Assembly (NCBI GenBank): GCA_022747635.1
Contig: JAKTNV010000009.1
Location: 27,289,622-27,353,621, forward strand
DNA from: Hetaerina americana
Lineage: Eukaryota > Arthropoda > Insecta > Odonata > Calopterygidae
Reading direction: 5' to 3'
DNA: 64,000 nucleotides
Part shown: positions 25,559 through 35,468 of the stretch, piece by piece
Numbering within the stretch: position 1 is the first letter of the stretch
Layout of the letters: each line of letters begins with the position of its first letter
The notes under the pieces: model-generated
Told to the model about the DNA's origin: nothing
Database searches by the model: none
What the model saw: the letters and a program-made list of their open reading frames with translations, nothing else
Position numbers and translations under genes: made by a program

Positions 25559-25569
25559 GACTACACTAG

Positions 25570-26500
25570 AGTAGGGGGCAAAAAAGCATTTTGCAAATAT
25601 CTCATTAGGGAAGAATAGTTCATCAACTCAGCTTGATGAAAAGTGATTTATCGGTGGAGAAAGTACATTTGTATTACGATTCAATTGTTAAAAACATCAA
25701 ACGATAGAGTAAACGTAATAATACTGGTCAAATTTCTCATAAAGTTCGATCAAATTATCACTCTATAACTAATGAATGAATTTCAAAATAAAGTTGACGA
25801 ATTGATAGGCAATGTATTTGTGACAATTGAGAAGTAATGTATACAAATTAGACTACAATTTTATTGGAGGCTATAATATTTTAAGGAAATAGAGGTTAAC
25901 AACTACACTTTGTGTAAATAATCGCTCCCATGTTAGTGCTCCAAGTGCCAAATATTTCTTAATTCAAGATGTCATCCACTGAATTTATAGAAGATTTGGA
26001 ATATTGTTGATTTCAAATAAAAGAGATAAGATGTTGGAAATATAACAGCAAACTGCGAAAAAATTGAAAATAATAGTTTCTTAATTAGTGAACATATATG
26101 GATTTGTATTTAGGGTGTCTAGAACAAACGATAGGCAAAGTGAGGAGTATGTTTCACTAGCACACAATTTTTAAGACTGAGCATTGACCTTTAAAAGTTT
26201 CTGTATTCAATTTCATAGATCTTATCTCCGAATAATTTACTTATCTTGCTGATTATTAAATAAATAGACCGGATGAGTAACCCGAAATTTTCCATGGTAA
26301 CGCTGTTTTCCTCAAGTACAACTCCTTAATTTTATTAGCATATCCTAAGCAAAAATGAGCCAATCGATTTTCTACCACTCCTCTACTTAATCGCAAACTA
26401 CGCAATCTTTAATTATTCCGCGTCATTCTTTGAAATTGCAGAAAAACCTTATTTGGAGGCAAAAATCAAATATTTAAATCCCATAACATATGCATGCATT
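25570..26500. other. AT-rich non-coding DNA
   Basis: No gene or repeat is recognised between the RTE 5' truncation point and the 753-bp mariner derivative. Confidence 0.5.
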
Positions 26501-26502
26501 TA

Positions 26503-27255
26503 CGAGGGTCATCCGGAAAGTAGTACCCGTTCGTGAAATAAAGACACAAAAGTAAATATTAACAAACATAAAAAATTTTATTTGAAAGAGGATACTTTAA
26601 ACTACTTCTCAACATAATCTCCAAGCAAATTAAGGCATTTGTCATAACGTGTGACAAGTTTCTGTATTCCTGCTGCATAGTCCTTCGCCGCCAGCTCATT
26701 GAGATACGCGAGGGACCCATCTTGCACAAATTTTTGCATAATGCAGATGGTGTTTAACAATTTCATGAACAATTGTTCGAGAAACATTGGGAAAATGCTC
26801 ACAGATGTCATCAATTGTGACGCGCCGATCGTTCCTCACGAATTCGTCAACTGAGCTCACCAGTTGGTCTGTAATGACAGACGGTCTCTCCGAACGCTCA
26901 TCGTCGTGTGTGTTCCCCCTCCCCATGTTGAAGTTGCGACACCACCGCCGAACAGACGACTCGTCCATTACATTGTCTCCATACACCTCCTTTAATTGGC
27001 GATGAATATCACATGGGCGAACGTTTCTTGCATTGAGGAATTTAATCACTGCCCTCACTTCACAACTGGCGGCGTTCTCAATTTTTTTAAACATTGTAAA
27101 CAATCACAGAAACAACACAGGCAATGCTAGCGTCACGCAACTTGGCTCAGAGAAGGCAGACAAGCCACTGAAGCTATCTGACCTCGTCCAGCGGCTACTC
27201 GCGTCGTCAGCACTTCATGCGGCACGAACGGGTACTACTTTCCGGATGACCCTCG
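26503..27255 (-). mobile_element. 753-bp mariner deletion derivative, copy 1
   Basis: The ends are inverted repeats beginning CGAGGGTCATCCGGAAAGTA and continuing to GTACCCGTTCGTG. A TA flanks each side (26501-26502 and 27256-27257). The interior encodes the N-terminal DNA-binding part of a mariner transposase and then a short C-terminal remnant. The catalytic centre is deleted. Two further copies of identical length lie in this window. Confidence 0.95.
26696..27103 (-). CDS. HTH-only mariner transposase fragment (copy 1)
   Basis: This 135-residue ORF contains both helix-turn-helix segments of a mariner transposase (VIKFLNARNVRPCDIHRQLK and VTIDDICEHFPNVSRTIVHE), the GRGNTHDDERS linker and CARWVPR, then stops. 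All three catalytic Asp residues are absent. The original C-terminus (LVTRYDKCLNLLGDYVEK) follows in another frame at 26602-26720, so the deletion shifted the frame. If expressed, the product could bind the element ends without cutting; this is inference. This copy has DES and SERPS, where copy 2 has GES and SGRPS. Confidence 0.75.
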   Translation of the reverse strand: MFTMFKKIENAASCEVRAVIKFLNARNVRPCDIHRQLKEVYGDNVMDESSVRRWCRNFNMGRGNTHDDERSERPSVITDQLVSSVDEFVRNDRRVTIDDICEHFPNVSRTIVHEIVKHHLHYAKICARWVPRVSQ

Positions 27256-27257
27256 TA

Positions 27258-27690
27258 CTACCCAAGAAGCACTATTAATATAATTATAATACTCGTACTT
27301 ATGAAAATTTAGTTGTAAATAATTAATTTTCAGTTCATTGAAGTTAAGCATGAACTAAAAGCAATAATTAGGAAGTGTAATCCTATTTTATATTGCGTAT
27401 GGAAATGGTATGAGATAACTATGTGAATTATTTCGTGCCCTATCAAGTAGTAGTATTATATTTATATATGTATAGCTTTTTCAAATTGTGGGGCAAGCTC
27501 TTGCAACTAATAAAACAAAAAAAAATCGTCCTTGGTTACGAATAATCCCGGGGAAATGCATCCACTCTTATGAAACGCGTAATTTTTCCCATTTTCAGCG
27601 CATCTCAGCCCTCTCGTACAAGAGCCAAGTACGTGGACCCACGTTCCGAATATCCGGAAAAGAACTGCGAGACATGAATACCACTCGCTT
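27258..27690. other. AT-rich non-coding DNA
   Basis: Nothing is recognised. Confidence 0.5.
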
Positions 27691-28150
27691 CATTCCCATT
27701 GCGTCCGTGGATTCGAGCTCCCCTTATCCAGCGACCTCTCCTCCCTACACTTACTCCCACACTCCCCCCGCTCCGCCCACACGAATCCGCTTCCCTCCCC
27801 CCCCCAAGCCTTGCGCACCTCCGCCCCCCCCTCCCACTCGAAACTCCTACCTAAATCTACAACTGCTCCTTCCCATCAACCCCCGCCCGCCTCCCTCCCA
27901 AGGCACTCGCTTGGTCAAACGCTCTCTTGTTTAATATTTCCGCCGATTTCCTTGGCCTGCACGCACGATTCCCTCCTTCCGAATTTACCGTCTTCCTTTG
28001 CTTTGTTCCTCCGGGCCTCTCCACCTTTATCGCCTGACCGAGACTCTTCGCCTTCTCCTAACGTGCCCCGGAATGATTGTGGTGGCCAAATAAACTCCTC
28101 CACGCCGGTGTTGGGTGTGAGGGCTTTTCTTTCGACGTCTCGGGGTATGG
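27690..28150. other. GC-rich, C-skewed island
   Basis: The + strand is pyrimidine- and C-rich (runs of C up to about 9). The long ORFs at 27488-28194 are Pro/Ser-rich artefacts of composition. Confidence 0.5.
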
Positions 28151-28388
28151 AAAGATTCTCACCGGGTTCTCAGATATCTAGTCACACTGGCTAATAGAAT
28201 TGGATCTCGTTTGTCAAAATAAATAAAGCATGATTTCAGTTGTAAGTAATTTTATAAAATCGTGTTTAAGCGGTGTATTCGTGGGTGTTCATAAAATAGG
28301 GTTATTATCAGTAAACGCATGAATTTCTTCCTAAGATCTTACGGTGGAAGGTTGGCAATTTTGAAACGTTGTTAACTACTGGTTGAAC

Positions 28389-28400
28389 TATTTGCTCAAT
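28389..28400. repeat. Left target-site duplication of the PLE insertion
   Basis: TATTTGCTCAAT here is repeated exactly at 32375-32386, directly bordering the Penelope-like sequence on each side. Confidence 0.85.
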
Positions 28401-28783
28401 GTAATGAAATAATTGACTTTGTAATTCCACACACTTTATTTAAAAAACACACGACCCAGGTTTCGACGTTGAACGTCATCATCAGGTGGTCCTCATAGAA
28501 GCACGCTGGCTATATATACCTTCTGATCATAGGAGGGGGGGGGTTGGTCAGAGAGGGAGGTCGGAGGGGTAAAAAGGTTACAATGTAGCTGGGAAGAAAA
28601 GACAATTACATTTTTGATTTAGAAGAGTGGTAGGTCTAGGAGTGGGGAGTGGGAGGGATACAAAATTTCGTTGGCAAGATCATCTTTCCAACGGACACAT
28701 TTCAAAATTTCTAACTGCTCCAAAGCATCGAGCCTTTGACCTTTTTCTTCAAAATGAATAATTTTTGTCACAAAGTCACTTTT
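28401..28783 (-). repeat. PLE pseudo-LTR, 3' copy
   Basis: This 383-bp direct repeat matches 31066-31448 (offset 2665). It holds the last codons of the ORF, the 3' untranslated region and the hammerhead-like motif. Confidence 0.92.
28449..28494 (-). ncRNA. Hammerhead-like ribozyme motif (PLE 3' pseudo-LTR)
   Basis: On the minus strand the order is CTGATGA, one extra T, a GACGT/ACGTC stem with a TCA loop, then GAAA, a minimal ACC/GGT stem with a TG loop, and the cleavage triplet GTC. Hammerhead ribozymes with tiny stem III are known from Penelope-like elements and often work as dimers. The extra base before stem II departs from the canonical core, so activity is unproven. Confidence 0.6.
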
Positions 28784-31147
28784 GTGATCACTTTCGATAA
28801 GGTGTTTTGCAAAGAGGGATGTTATGTTCTTATTTTTTACACATGTTTGGTGTTCTTTAATCCTTTCTTTAAATTTCCGTCCTGTTTGTCCAATATACTT
28901 TGTGCTACAATCCGAGCACTTTAACTCATACACTCCACTCCTCTCGTTTTCGGGGACTTTGTCTTTAGTGTGAGAGATCAGGTTCTTAAGGCATGAACGA
29001 CTGTAAAAGGCACATTTAATTTTTTCTTTAGGTAAACTTTTAATTACTTTTTGAGAAATAGTCCCAAGATATAGTATTCTCCGCCATTTGGCAGTGGGAT
29101 CTTTTACATGTTCGGGGTTGTAAATGTGGCTTAAGGCTATTTTTGTAAGTTTATTCCGGTAAAGTTTATTTATTAGATCTTCTGAATACCCATTGTTTAC
29201 TGCTAACGTTTTAATTACATTAAGTTCCTTATTTACATTGAATTTTGACATAGGGATAGCGGTCAAACGGTGGATCATTGCATGAAATGCCGAAAGCTTT
29301 TGGGTGAAGCAATGCCTTGAAGAGGAATTAATTAATTGGTCTGTATACATTTCTTTCCTAAAAATGGAATACTGTAACCCATCTTTGTCTTTAGAAATGG
29401 ATAGGTCGAGGAAATTCAGGGAACCTTTTTCCTCTTTTTCACACGTGAATTGTACATTAGAATTGATAGAATTTAGATGTGCTAGAAACTGATCTAGTTG
29501 CCTATCAGAACCTGTCCACACACAGAAGACATCGTCTACATATCTTAACCAACAAAATACATTATTAATGAGAGGGTAGGCTGAGGAGAACAAAACTTTT
29601 TCAAAATTGTCCATATACATATCGGCCAGGAGTGGGGACAAGGGCGAGCCCATGGCTAAACCATTGGGTTGTTGGAAATAGGTACCATTAAAAATGAAAT
29701 AATTTTGGGAAACACACGTCTTAAGTAATGCACAAAGTTCACTTATAACTGGAACTGGGATGGATTTCCGGATGAGGATGTCTTCGGCAAGGTTCACCGC
29801 TTCCATGGGTGGCACGTTGGTGAAAAGGTTGCGTACATCAAAGGAAACAAGCATGCACTTTTTCGGGATGACCTTTTTCATAAGTTTGTTCACAAGGTCC
29901 AAGGAATTCACTACACCATATTCCGTGGAAAATTTGGAAACCTCCCTGAAGAGTACATTAAGCCTTTTCGCTAGTATGTGGTTGGGAGCTGACATATTTG
30001 ATACTACAGGCCTGATCGGAATCCCATTTTTATGAACTTTAGGTAGCCCGAAAAACCGTGGTGCTGAGGGATTCATTTGCACTAGTTTCAACATTTCACA
30101 ACTTTTGAATAACGTGTTACAAGATTTAATCACTTTCTTAATTTCTTGTTGAAACTTGGGGGTTGGGTCTGAACGAAGTACTTCAATGTTATTGTCCCTG
30201 ATGAAGTCTTCGCATTTCGTGATGTAGGTATTTCGTTCTAATACAACCACTGCGCTGCCTTTGTCTGCTTTCTGGATGATCAAATTTTTCTCTGTCACTG
30301 AATGTTTAATGGACTTTAAGGCCTCGTACTCGGTAGAATACTTCATCTTTTTTACTCCAAGTTTTGAGAATTTAAGGAGCTCCTGGGAAACAACTTGTTT
30401 AACCGCGATATTTTCTTTCTGAAGGGCAACTTCAAGGTCAACAGCCAGGTTTTTAATGTTTTTAACAGAAATTGGAATTTTAGGTACGTACTTAAGGCCT
30501 TTTTCTAGCAAAGAAATCTCACTATTAGAAAAGGAATGTCCGGAAAGGTTAACGATTCGAGGCCCAAACTTATGGTCACACTTAGAACTTGTTGATTTTG
30601 AACTGGACTCCTTATTTCTCCGTAGTAAATCAAGCTTACGGTTCATTTTCGCTCTTTTTTGAAAGGAAATCTCACTGCACTTCTGACGGACCTCATTATC
30701 AAAGTATAGCCACTCGATCCAATGAAGTTTATGGGACAATTCCACGTATAAAAGTAGTAGATAATGGGATATAGCGTCTCGTTTAACATACCATTCGTGT
30801 AACTCCCTTTTAAGCCAGGCTTTCTTGGCTACTCCTATAGCGAACTTTCCTGCCGAGGATTGGGTTTTCTTACACTGAAGGTTGATGTACTTCGGGAAAA
30901 CTCCAAGGGAGATGCAGCGGCTGTTGAAGAAGATGTTCAATGACGCATTCCGGTATTTTATGGAGAGTCTTCTGTAGAGGCTTGCCATAACTGCGTTACT
31001 GGCGCACTTAATAAAATTTGTTGTCTCAGGCGTAACTTTGTGGAATTTGCATAACATATTGAAATGTAATGAAATAATTGACTTTGTAATTCCACACACT
31101 TTATTTAAAAAACACACGACCCAGGTTTCGACGTTGAACGTCATCAT
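28619..31147 (-). CDS. Penelope-like RT with C-terminal GIY-YIG endonuclease
   Basis: An uninterrupted frame of 842 codons. PLE reverse transcriptase signatures are KADKGSAVVV (293-302), LPKVHKNGIPIRPVVS (368-383), SFDVRNLFTNVP (435-446, catalytic Asp437), NGLAMGSPLSPLLADMY (495-511) and RYVDDVF (535-541, Asp538/539). A GIY-YIG nuclease follows: SGVYELKC (737-744), TKYIGQTGRKFKERIKEH (749-766). The enzyme copies the element RNA and nicks the target. The first ATGs encode MMTFNVETW, which is exactly the hammerhead core, so a self-cleaved RNA would lack them. Met31 (31057) or Met54 (30988) are likelier starts. The intact frame suggests a young, possibly competent copy. Confidence 0.93.
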   Translation of the reverse strand: MMTFNVETWVVCFLNKVCGITKSIISLHFNMLCKFHKVTPETTNFIKCASNAVMASLYRRLSIKYRNASLNIFFNSRCISLGVFPKYINLQCKKTQSSAGKFAIGVAKKAWLKRELHEWYVKRDAISHYLLLLYVELSHKLHWIEWLYFDNEVRQKCSEISFQKRAKMNRKLDLLRRNKESSSKSTSSKCDHKFGPRIVNLSGHSFSNSEISLLEKGLKYVPKIPISVKNIKNLAVDLEVALQKENIAVKQVVSQELLKFSKLGVKKMKYSTEYEALKSIKHSVTEKNLIIQKADKGSAVVVLERNTYITKCEDFIRDNNIEVLRSDPTPKFQQEIKKVIKSCNTLFKSCEMLKLVQMNPSAPRFFGLPKVHKNGIPIRPVVSNMSAPNHILAKRLNVLFREVSKFSTEYGVVNSLDLVNKLMKKVIPKKCMLVSFDVRNLFTNVPPMEAVNLAEDILIRKSIPVPVISELCALLKTCVSQNYFIFNGTYFQQPNGLAMGSPLSPLLADMYMDNFEKVLFSSAYPLINNVFCWLRYVDDVFCVWTGSDRQLDQFLAHLNSINSNVQFTCEKEEKGSLNFLDLSISKDKDGLQYSIFRKEMYTDQLINSSSRHCFTQKLSAFHAMIHRLTAIPMSKFNVNKELNVIKTLAVNNGYSEDLINKLYRNKLTKIALSHIYNPEHVKDPTAKWRRILYLGTISQKVIKSLPKEKIKCAFYSRSCLKNLISHTKDKVPENERSGVYELKCSDCSTKYIGQTGRKFKERIKEHQTCVKNKNITSLFAKHLIESDHKSDFVTKIIHFEEKGQRLDALEQLEILKCVRWKDDLANEILYPSHSPLLDLPLF

Positions 31148-31448
31148 CAGGTGGTCCTCATAGAAGCACGCTGGCTATATATACCTTCTGATCATAGGAG
31201 GGGGGGGGTTGGTCAGAGAGGGAGGTCGGAGGGGTAAAAAGGTTACAATGTAGCTGGGAAGAAAAGACAATTACATTTTTGATTTAGAAGAGTGGTAGGT
31301 CTAGGAGTGGGGAGTGGGAGGGATACAAAATTTCGTTGGCAAGATCATCTTTCCAACGGACACATTTCAAAATTTCTAACTGCTCCAAAGCATCGAGCCT
31401 TTGACCTTTTTCTTCAAAATGAATAATTTTTGTCACAAAGTCACTTTT
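31066..31448 (-). repeat. PLE pseudo-LTR, 5' copy
   Basis: This is a direct repeat of 28401-28783 placed upstream of the main ORF. It carries the C-terminal codons, the 3' untranslated region and the ribozyme motif, and overlaps the start of the ORF. It ends at an inverted junction at about 31449 with a few filler bases. Confidence 0.92.
31114..31159 (-). ncRNA. Hammerhead-like ribozyme motif (PLE 5' pseudo-LTR)
   Basis: Same sequence as the motif at 28449-28494. Its core overlaps the ATGATG that opens the PLE frame at 31147. Predicted cleavage after GTC would place the RNA 5' end nine codons into that frame. Confidence 0.6.
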
Positions 31449-31452
31449 TTTG

Positions 31453-32105
31453 ACCGTTTGACCGCTATCCCTATGTCAAAATTCAATGTAAATAAGGAAC
31501 TTAATGTAATTAAAACGTTAGCAGTAAACAATGGGTATTCAGAAGATCTAATAAATAAACTTTACCGGAATAAACTTACAAAAATAGCCTTAAGCCACAT
31601 TTACAACCCCGAACATGTAAAAGATCCCACTGCCAAATGGCGGAGAATACTATATCTTGGGACTATTTCTCAAAAAGTAATTAAAAGTTTACCTAAAGAA
31701 AAAATTAAATGTGCCTTTTACAGTCGTTCATGCCTTAAGAACCTGATCTCTCACACTAAAGACAAAGTCCCCGAAAACGAGAGGAGTGGAGTGTATGAGT
31801 TAAAGTGCTCGGATTGTAGCACAAAGTATATTGGACAAACAGGACGGAAATTTAAAGAAAGGATTAAAGAACACCAAACATGTGTAAAAAATAAGAACAT
31901 AACATCCCTCTTTGCAAAACACCTTATCGAAAGTGATCACAAAAGTGACTTTGTGACAAAAATTATTCATTTTGAAGAAAAAGGTCAAAGGCTCGATGCT
32001 TTGGAGCAGTTAGAAATTTTGAAATGTGTCCGTTGGAAAGATGATCTTGCCAACGAAATTTTGTATCCCTCCCACTCCCCACTCCTAGACCTACCACTCT
32101 TCTAA
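31453..32105 (+). pseudogene. PLE ORF, inverted C-terminal fragment
   Basis: From RLTAIPMSKFNVNK onward this matches the last 216 residues of the main PLE protein, including YIGQTGRKFKERIKEH and the stop at 32103-32105. It lacks the reverse transcriptase core. The opening 17 codons of the open frame (31401-31452) are antisense pseudo-LTR sequence joined at the inversion, so the frame is chimeric. Confidence 0.9.
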
Positions 32106-32230
32106 ATCAAAAATGTAATTGTCTTTTCTTCCCAGCTACATTGTAACCTTTTTACCCCTCCGACCTCCCTCTCTGACCAACCCCCCCCTCCTATGATCAG
32201 AAGGTATATATAGCCAGCGTGCTTCTATGA

Positions 32231-32276
32231 GGACCACCTGATGATGACGTTCAACGTCGAAACCTGGGTCGTGTGT
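32231..32276 (+). ncRNA. Hammerhead-like ribozyme motif (inverted PLE copy)
   Basis: Third copy. CTGATGA lies at 32238-32244, the stem II arms at 32246-32250 and 32254-32258, GAAA at 32259-32262 and the predicted cleavage after C32270. It also overlaps an ATGATG that opens the truncated N-terminal repeat of the PLE frame (32241-32374). Confidence 0.6.
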
Positions 32277-32374
32277 TTTTTAAATAAAGTGTGTGGAATT
32301 ACAAAGTCAATTATTTCATTACATTTCAATATGTTATGCAAATTCCACAAAGTTACGCCTGAGACAACAAATTT

Positions 32375-32386
32375 TATTTGCTCAAT
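32375..32386. repeat. Right target-site duplication of the PLE insertion
   Basis: TATTTGCTCAAT, identical to 28389-28400. Confidence 0.85.
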
Positions 32387-33105
32387 ATTTTCATTGAACC
32401 ACGATTTTAGTACCCCCATTTCTCTCCTTTTACCATACTACTTGCAAACCCTTCCTCGTTTAATTTTATGGAATACTTCCGTTTTTAAAGCTGTTTCAAA
32501 AGATTGACGTAAAATGAACTTAGAAATTAATATTGAGCAAAAAATAAATTCTTTCAAGCAGGAAAATACGCAATAATTTTGCACTCATGGATGGAAATTG
32601 AAGAACCTTGAGAGTATTTCATTGTGCATTTACACAGAAGAACTTTGCTCGTTAAAAATAAATCATTCTCGGAAAAAATTTTAATTATAATATTTATCTG
32701 ATTTCCAAGTAGACACTAATGATTCACAAATATTCATTAATTTTCATATGTCATTTCCCTAATTTCAACATAAAATGGACTTTTAAAGGTTTCAATGCAG
32801 TATATTTTTTATTCTAGTAACGCAGTATTTGCTTTCTCCAGAATCTTGATGCATTTCATGTATTTTTAGCATGCCCGTTTGATGAAATTTGTTATAAAGT
32901 GACGCACCATTTGAGAATTTGTGGCAGAGAAAAATATTCATTACTTTTGTCGTGCTCGCGAAGGTCATCTGAAGGATATAAGCGTGTGCACCCGTCAAAC
33001 GATTTCCACGAGTTAAAATATGTTCAGTCACAATTTCCCCTTTCTGTGCTTCCCTTTTCTAGGTCTACCACTTTGAAATATTTCTATCTTTTACACCTTT
33101 TCCTG
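32387..33105. other. AT-rich non-coding DNA
   Basis: Nothing is recognised. Confidence 0.5.
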
Positions 33106-33840
33106 GCTTACCCAGCATCAGTTCTGGCGTCTGCTTTCCCTCTGCGACTCTCTTTTCTACCCCATTTTTTTCCCTCCCCACTCCCTTATCACTCCATCTC
33201 CCTCCCCTCAACAGGGGAAGGAGGAGAGGAGAGTGCCGGAGGAAAGGAGAGTGAAGTGTATGTGGCCTTTGGGCCATCAAATTCCTAAGTCGACATTCCA
33301 TGTAAAATTCATGGAACGGGAGACAAGACCGCGAAAGCGTTTCCACCCCGTTCTTTCCCCCTTCCCGCCCCGCTGTAACCTCCCCTTCACACTCTCCCGC
33401 TGTCTCTTACCCTTTATCCCTTCATTCTTTAAAATTCTCTCTCTCTCTTTGTACGTTTTTCTCTTTTTATCCCCATTTCCTCCGCATACTCCATTTTCCC
33501 TCGCTCTCACCATCCCTCCATCCAATTCAACCTCCTTTCCGCGGCGATCCTCCCACCCCCTCCCCGTCCCATTTTGCTTGGACGGTCGCTATTTCCTTTC
33601 CACACGTCCGCTGCCGTTTGAGTCCCACGTCGTGCAGCTGAGTTCTTGACCTCCGTTCACGGACTTCGGCACGTCATGCTCTCATTTCGTCGAGATCCTC
33701 CCGCGCATCGCGGCCATATCCTCGGAGTGCGAAACGGCTGTGCGTCTGGACGATATTCGACGACGAGAGTGGTGCAAATTCTCGACTGTACCGTCGGTGA
33801 ACGAATCGATGATTTTCGTCGCTAAATCACTTTTTTTATA
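33105..33840. other. C-skewed GC-rich island followed by a CpG-dense segment
   Basis: From 33110 to about 33600 the + strand is pyrimidine-rich, with a short GGAGGAGAGGAG block at 33215-33250. From 33600 to 33840 composition is balanced but CpG is dense (many CGA, CGC and TCG). The CpG cluster could mark a promoter; no transcript evidence is available. Confidence 0.45.
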
Positions 33841-33973
33841 AAATATGCACCTCCATATTTTCGCCACCTCCAATTGCGTCTTTTCTCTGCCAAAGACATT
33901 TGAATACCTGTTCATTTATAGGATAAGTGCTTGGTTAACTGATTTTTGAAATCTAAAAATGCCCCAAAGAGAA

Positions 33974-34240
33974 TGTGGTAGTCCATTGGGTAGAGCGTAT
34001 GACTAGTGACCGGAGGGCACGGGTTCGACTCTAGGTGATGCCGCTGGGCACCCTCAGCTTCACCGAAGCTGTGTAATTTTTTGAATACTCTCTTCCCTAT
34101 GAAATCATAGGTGGCACAAGGAAAGGAACTGCCTTACTCTACCCTGATGTATTAATTTCATAAACCGTTAGACTTAGCACTAGACGAGCTCAATCCTCAT
34201 CCGTAAGACCGACCGTCAGGTAGATAACTGTGGTTTGGTC
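33974..34240 (+). repeat. tRNA-derived SINE, family 1, copy A
   Basis: The head is TGGTAGTCCATTGGGTAGAG (A-box-like), then GGGTTCGACTCTAGG (B box GGTTCGACTC). The body aligns with the minus-strand copy at 3700-3962, including CACCCTCAGCTTCACCGAAG, CCTATGAAATCATAGG and GGCACAAGGAAAGG. The intact B box in this copy confirms the tRNA-type promoter. Confidence 0.75.
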
Positions 34241-34322
34241 TAAGTCCAAAGCTCATGTAGATGCTTCCATTGTTTATTCTTTGTCAGAAACTTTGGTTCG
34301 TGATTCGCCGAAGAAAGGAATA

Positions 34323-34412
34323 TGAGTGTGGTCAGAAAAGTTTCCGACCTAACAAAGATACAAGATATTTTTTCTGAAATTCTGAGGTCGGAAACTTTTC
34401 AGACCACCCTCG
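34323..34412. mobile_element. 90-bp foldback MITE with mariner-like ends
   Basis: Inverted arms of about 28 bp, with only three or four mismatches, surround a loop of about 34 bases. The right end, read inward, is CGAGGGTGGTCTGAAAAGTT, and TA lies on each side (34321-34322 and 34413-34414). Size, TA duplication and the CGAGGG terminus indicate a non-autonomous mariner-type MITE. Confidence 0.85.
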
Positions 34413-34414
34413 TA

Positions 34415-35466
34415 GATCAGTCAGCTGAATGAAGATGTACTGTATATTTTTACTGGAGTTCGTTAGTTAACCTAAAATGTGAAGAACTCAAGGAGTATTT
34501 TTTGTAGATACCGGGACAGGTCGAGGAGTTCAGCGCCCTCGCATAATTTTCACTTTCTTTTTGTAGTCATCTTGGAAGAAGGGCGAATGCTGATATGACT
34601 TGAGCAATCTTGGAACAGGACGCATTTCAGACGATAAGTCAATGAGACGTGGATTGGAGAGAATAGAGGGATTGGCATTATATGAGCTTGTCATACGACA
34701 GATGACGTTCGGAATTTGAACTTAAAATGACGCCGAAGGGAATCCGTGGCGTAAAGGAATCGAATTTTTGCACTCAGTATGGGAACTATCATTGTTCATC
34801 AAACTCAAGTACGGATCAATCAAATACCCACGTCTCGGGCGTGCAATATGTCACGAGAAGATGGCGAAAGCGTATTGAGCAATTGAAAATAGTGGGATAA
34901 TGATAATCGTGTTAAGGTTTCAAATTATTAAGAATTAAATTATCACTGACGGATTTAAAAAGGTTAGTTTTATATAGTTTCTACGAGAGAAATATCAGAA
35001 TTACACATTAAATATAATGTTTCAACATGTAATATTAGGAAAGCACTTTTGAAGTTTGCAAGCTATGTTAACTGACTGTTCATTGTATTATATTAATATG
35101 CGCTAAAACATCATAAATCCCACGCCAATCTAAGCAGTCTATTTTAATGTGTTTTTCGGAGTTAAAATTCAGCGTAAAGAAAGAATTTTTACCCCCTGAA
35201 TTTGAAATATGAGTGGAAGAAGGGATCATTAATATTCAATCTCGGTGTTAAAGAATGAGGTATATCAAAGCACGAGAAATATCAACTAAAGGCAATCATT
35301 ATTGTGGTGTAAAATGGAGCGTGACCCATGCTAAAGGTTTTCTTATATAGTTATTTGTACGAGGATCTATGTATTGTGAGCCCAGAAGGTATAAAGTTTT
35401 CTCTCCTAAAATTTACGTTTAACTATATTTTGTGCATACGTACATATCGATATGCCTAGCGATTAA
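34415..35466. other. AT-rich non-coding DNA
   Basis: Nothing is recognised. Confidence 0.5.
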
Positions 35467-35468
35467 TA

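Larger units (their letters stand above)
21678..25565 (-). mobile_element. RTE-type LINE, 5'-truncated and split by a mariner
   Basis: Read on the minus strand, this gives the C-terminal half of an endonuclease (25160-25558), a linker, reverse transcriptase blocks (22754-22972 and around 22480), a C-terminal region (21785-22261) and a 3' end with TACCTTAACCGCTAGAT followed by (AAT)n at about 21678-21700. An ATT/TAA microsatellite tail is typical of RTE elements. The frame is broken repeatedly. A complete mariner occupies 23311-24642. Without it the LINE is about 2.55 kb, shorter than a full RTE, because the N-terminal endonuclease is missing. Confidence 0.85.
28401..32374. mobile_element. Penelope-like retroelement, composite insertion
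   Basis: A minus-strand copy (28401-31448) is bounded by 383-bp direct repeats. An inverted partial copy (about 31453-32374) follows on the plus strand, carrying the last third of the ORF, the repeat and the first 46 codons again. A 12-bp direct duplication flanks the whole. Pseudo-LTRs and inverted partial copies are established features of Penelope-like elements. The duplication implies that the direct and inverted parts entered as one event. Confidence 0.93.

Noticed and set aside
28736..31988. 62-codon plus-strand and minus-strand ORFs repeated in the PLE
   Set aside because: They are antisense shadows of the PLE coding region and its inverted copy.
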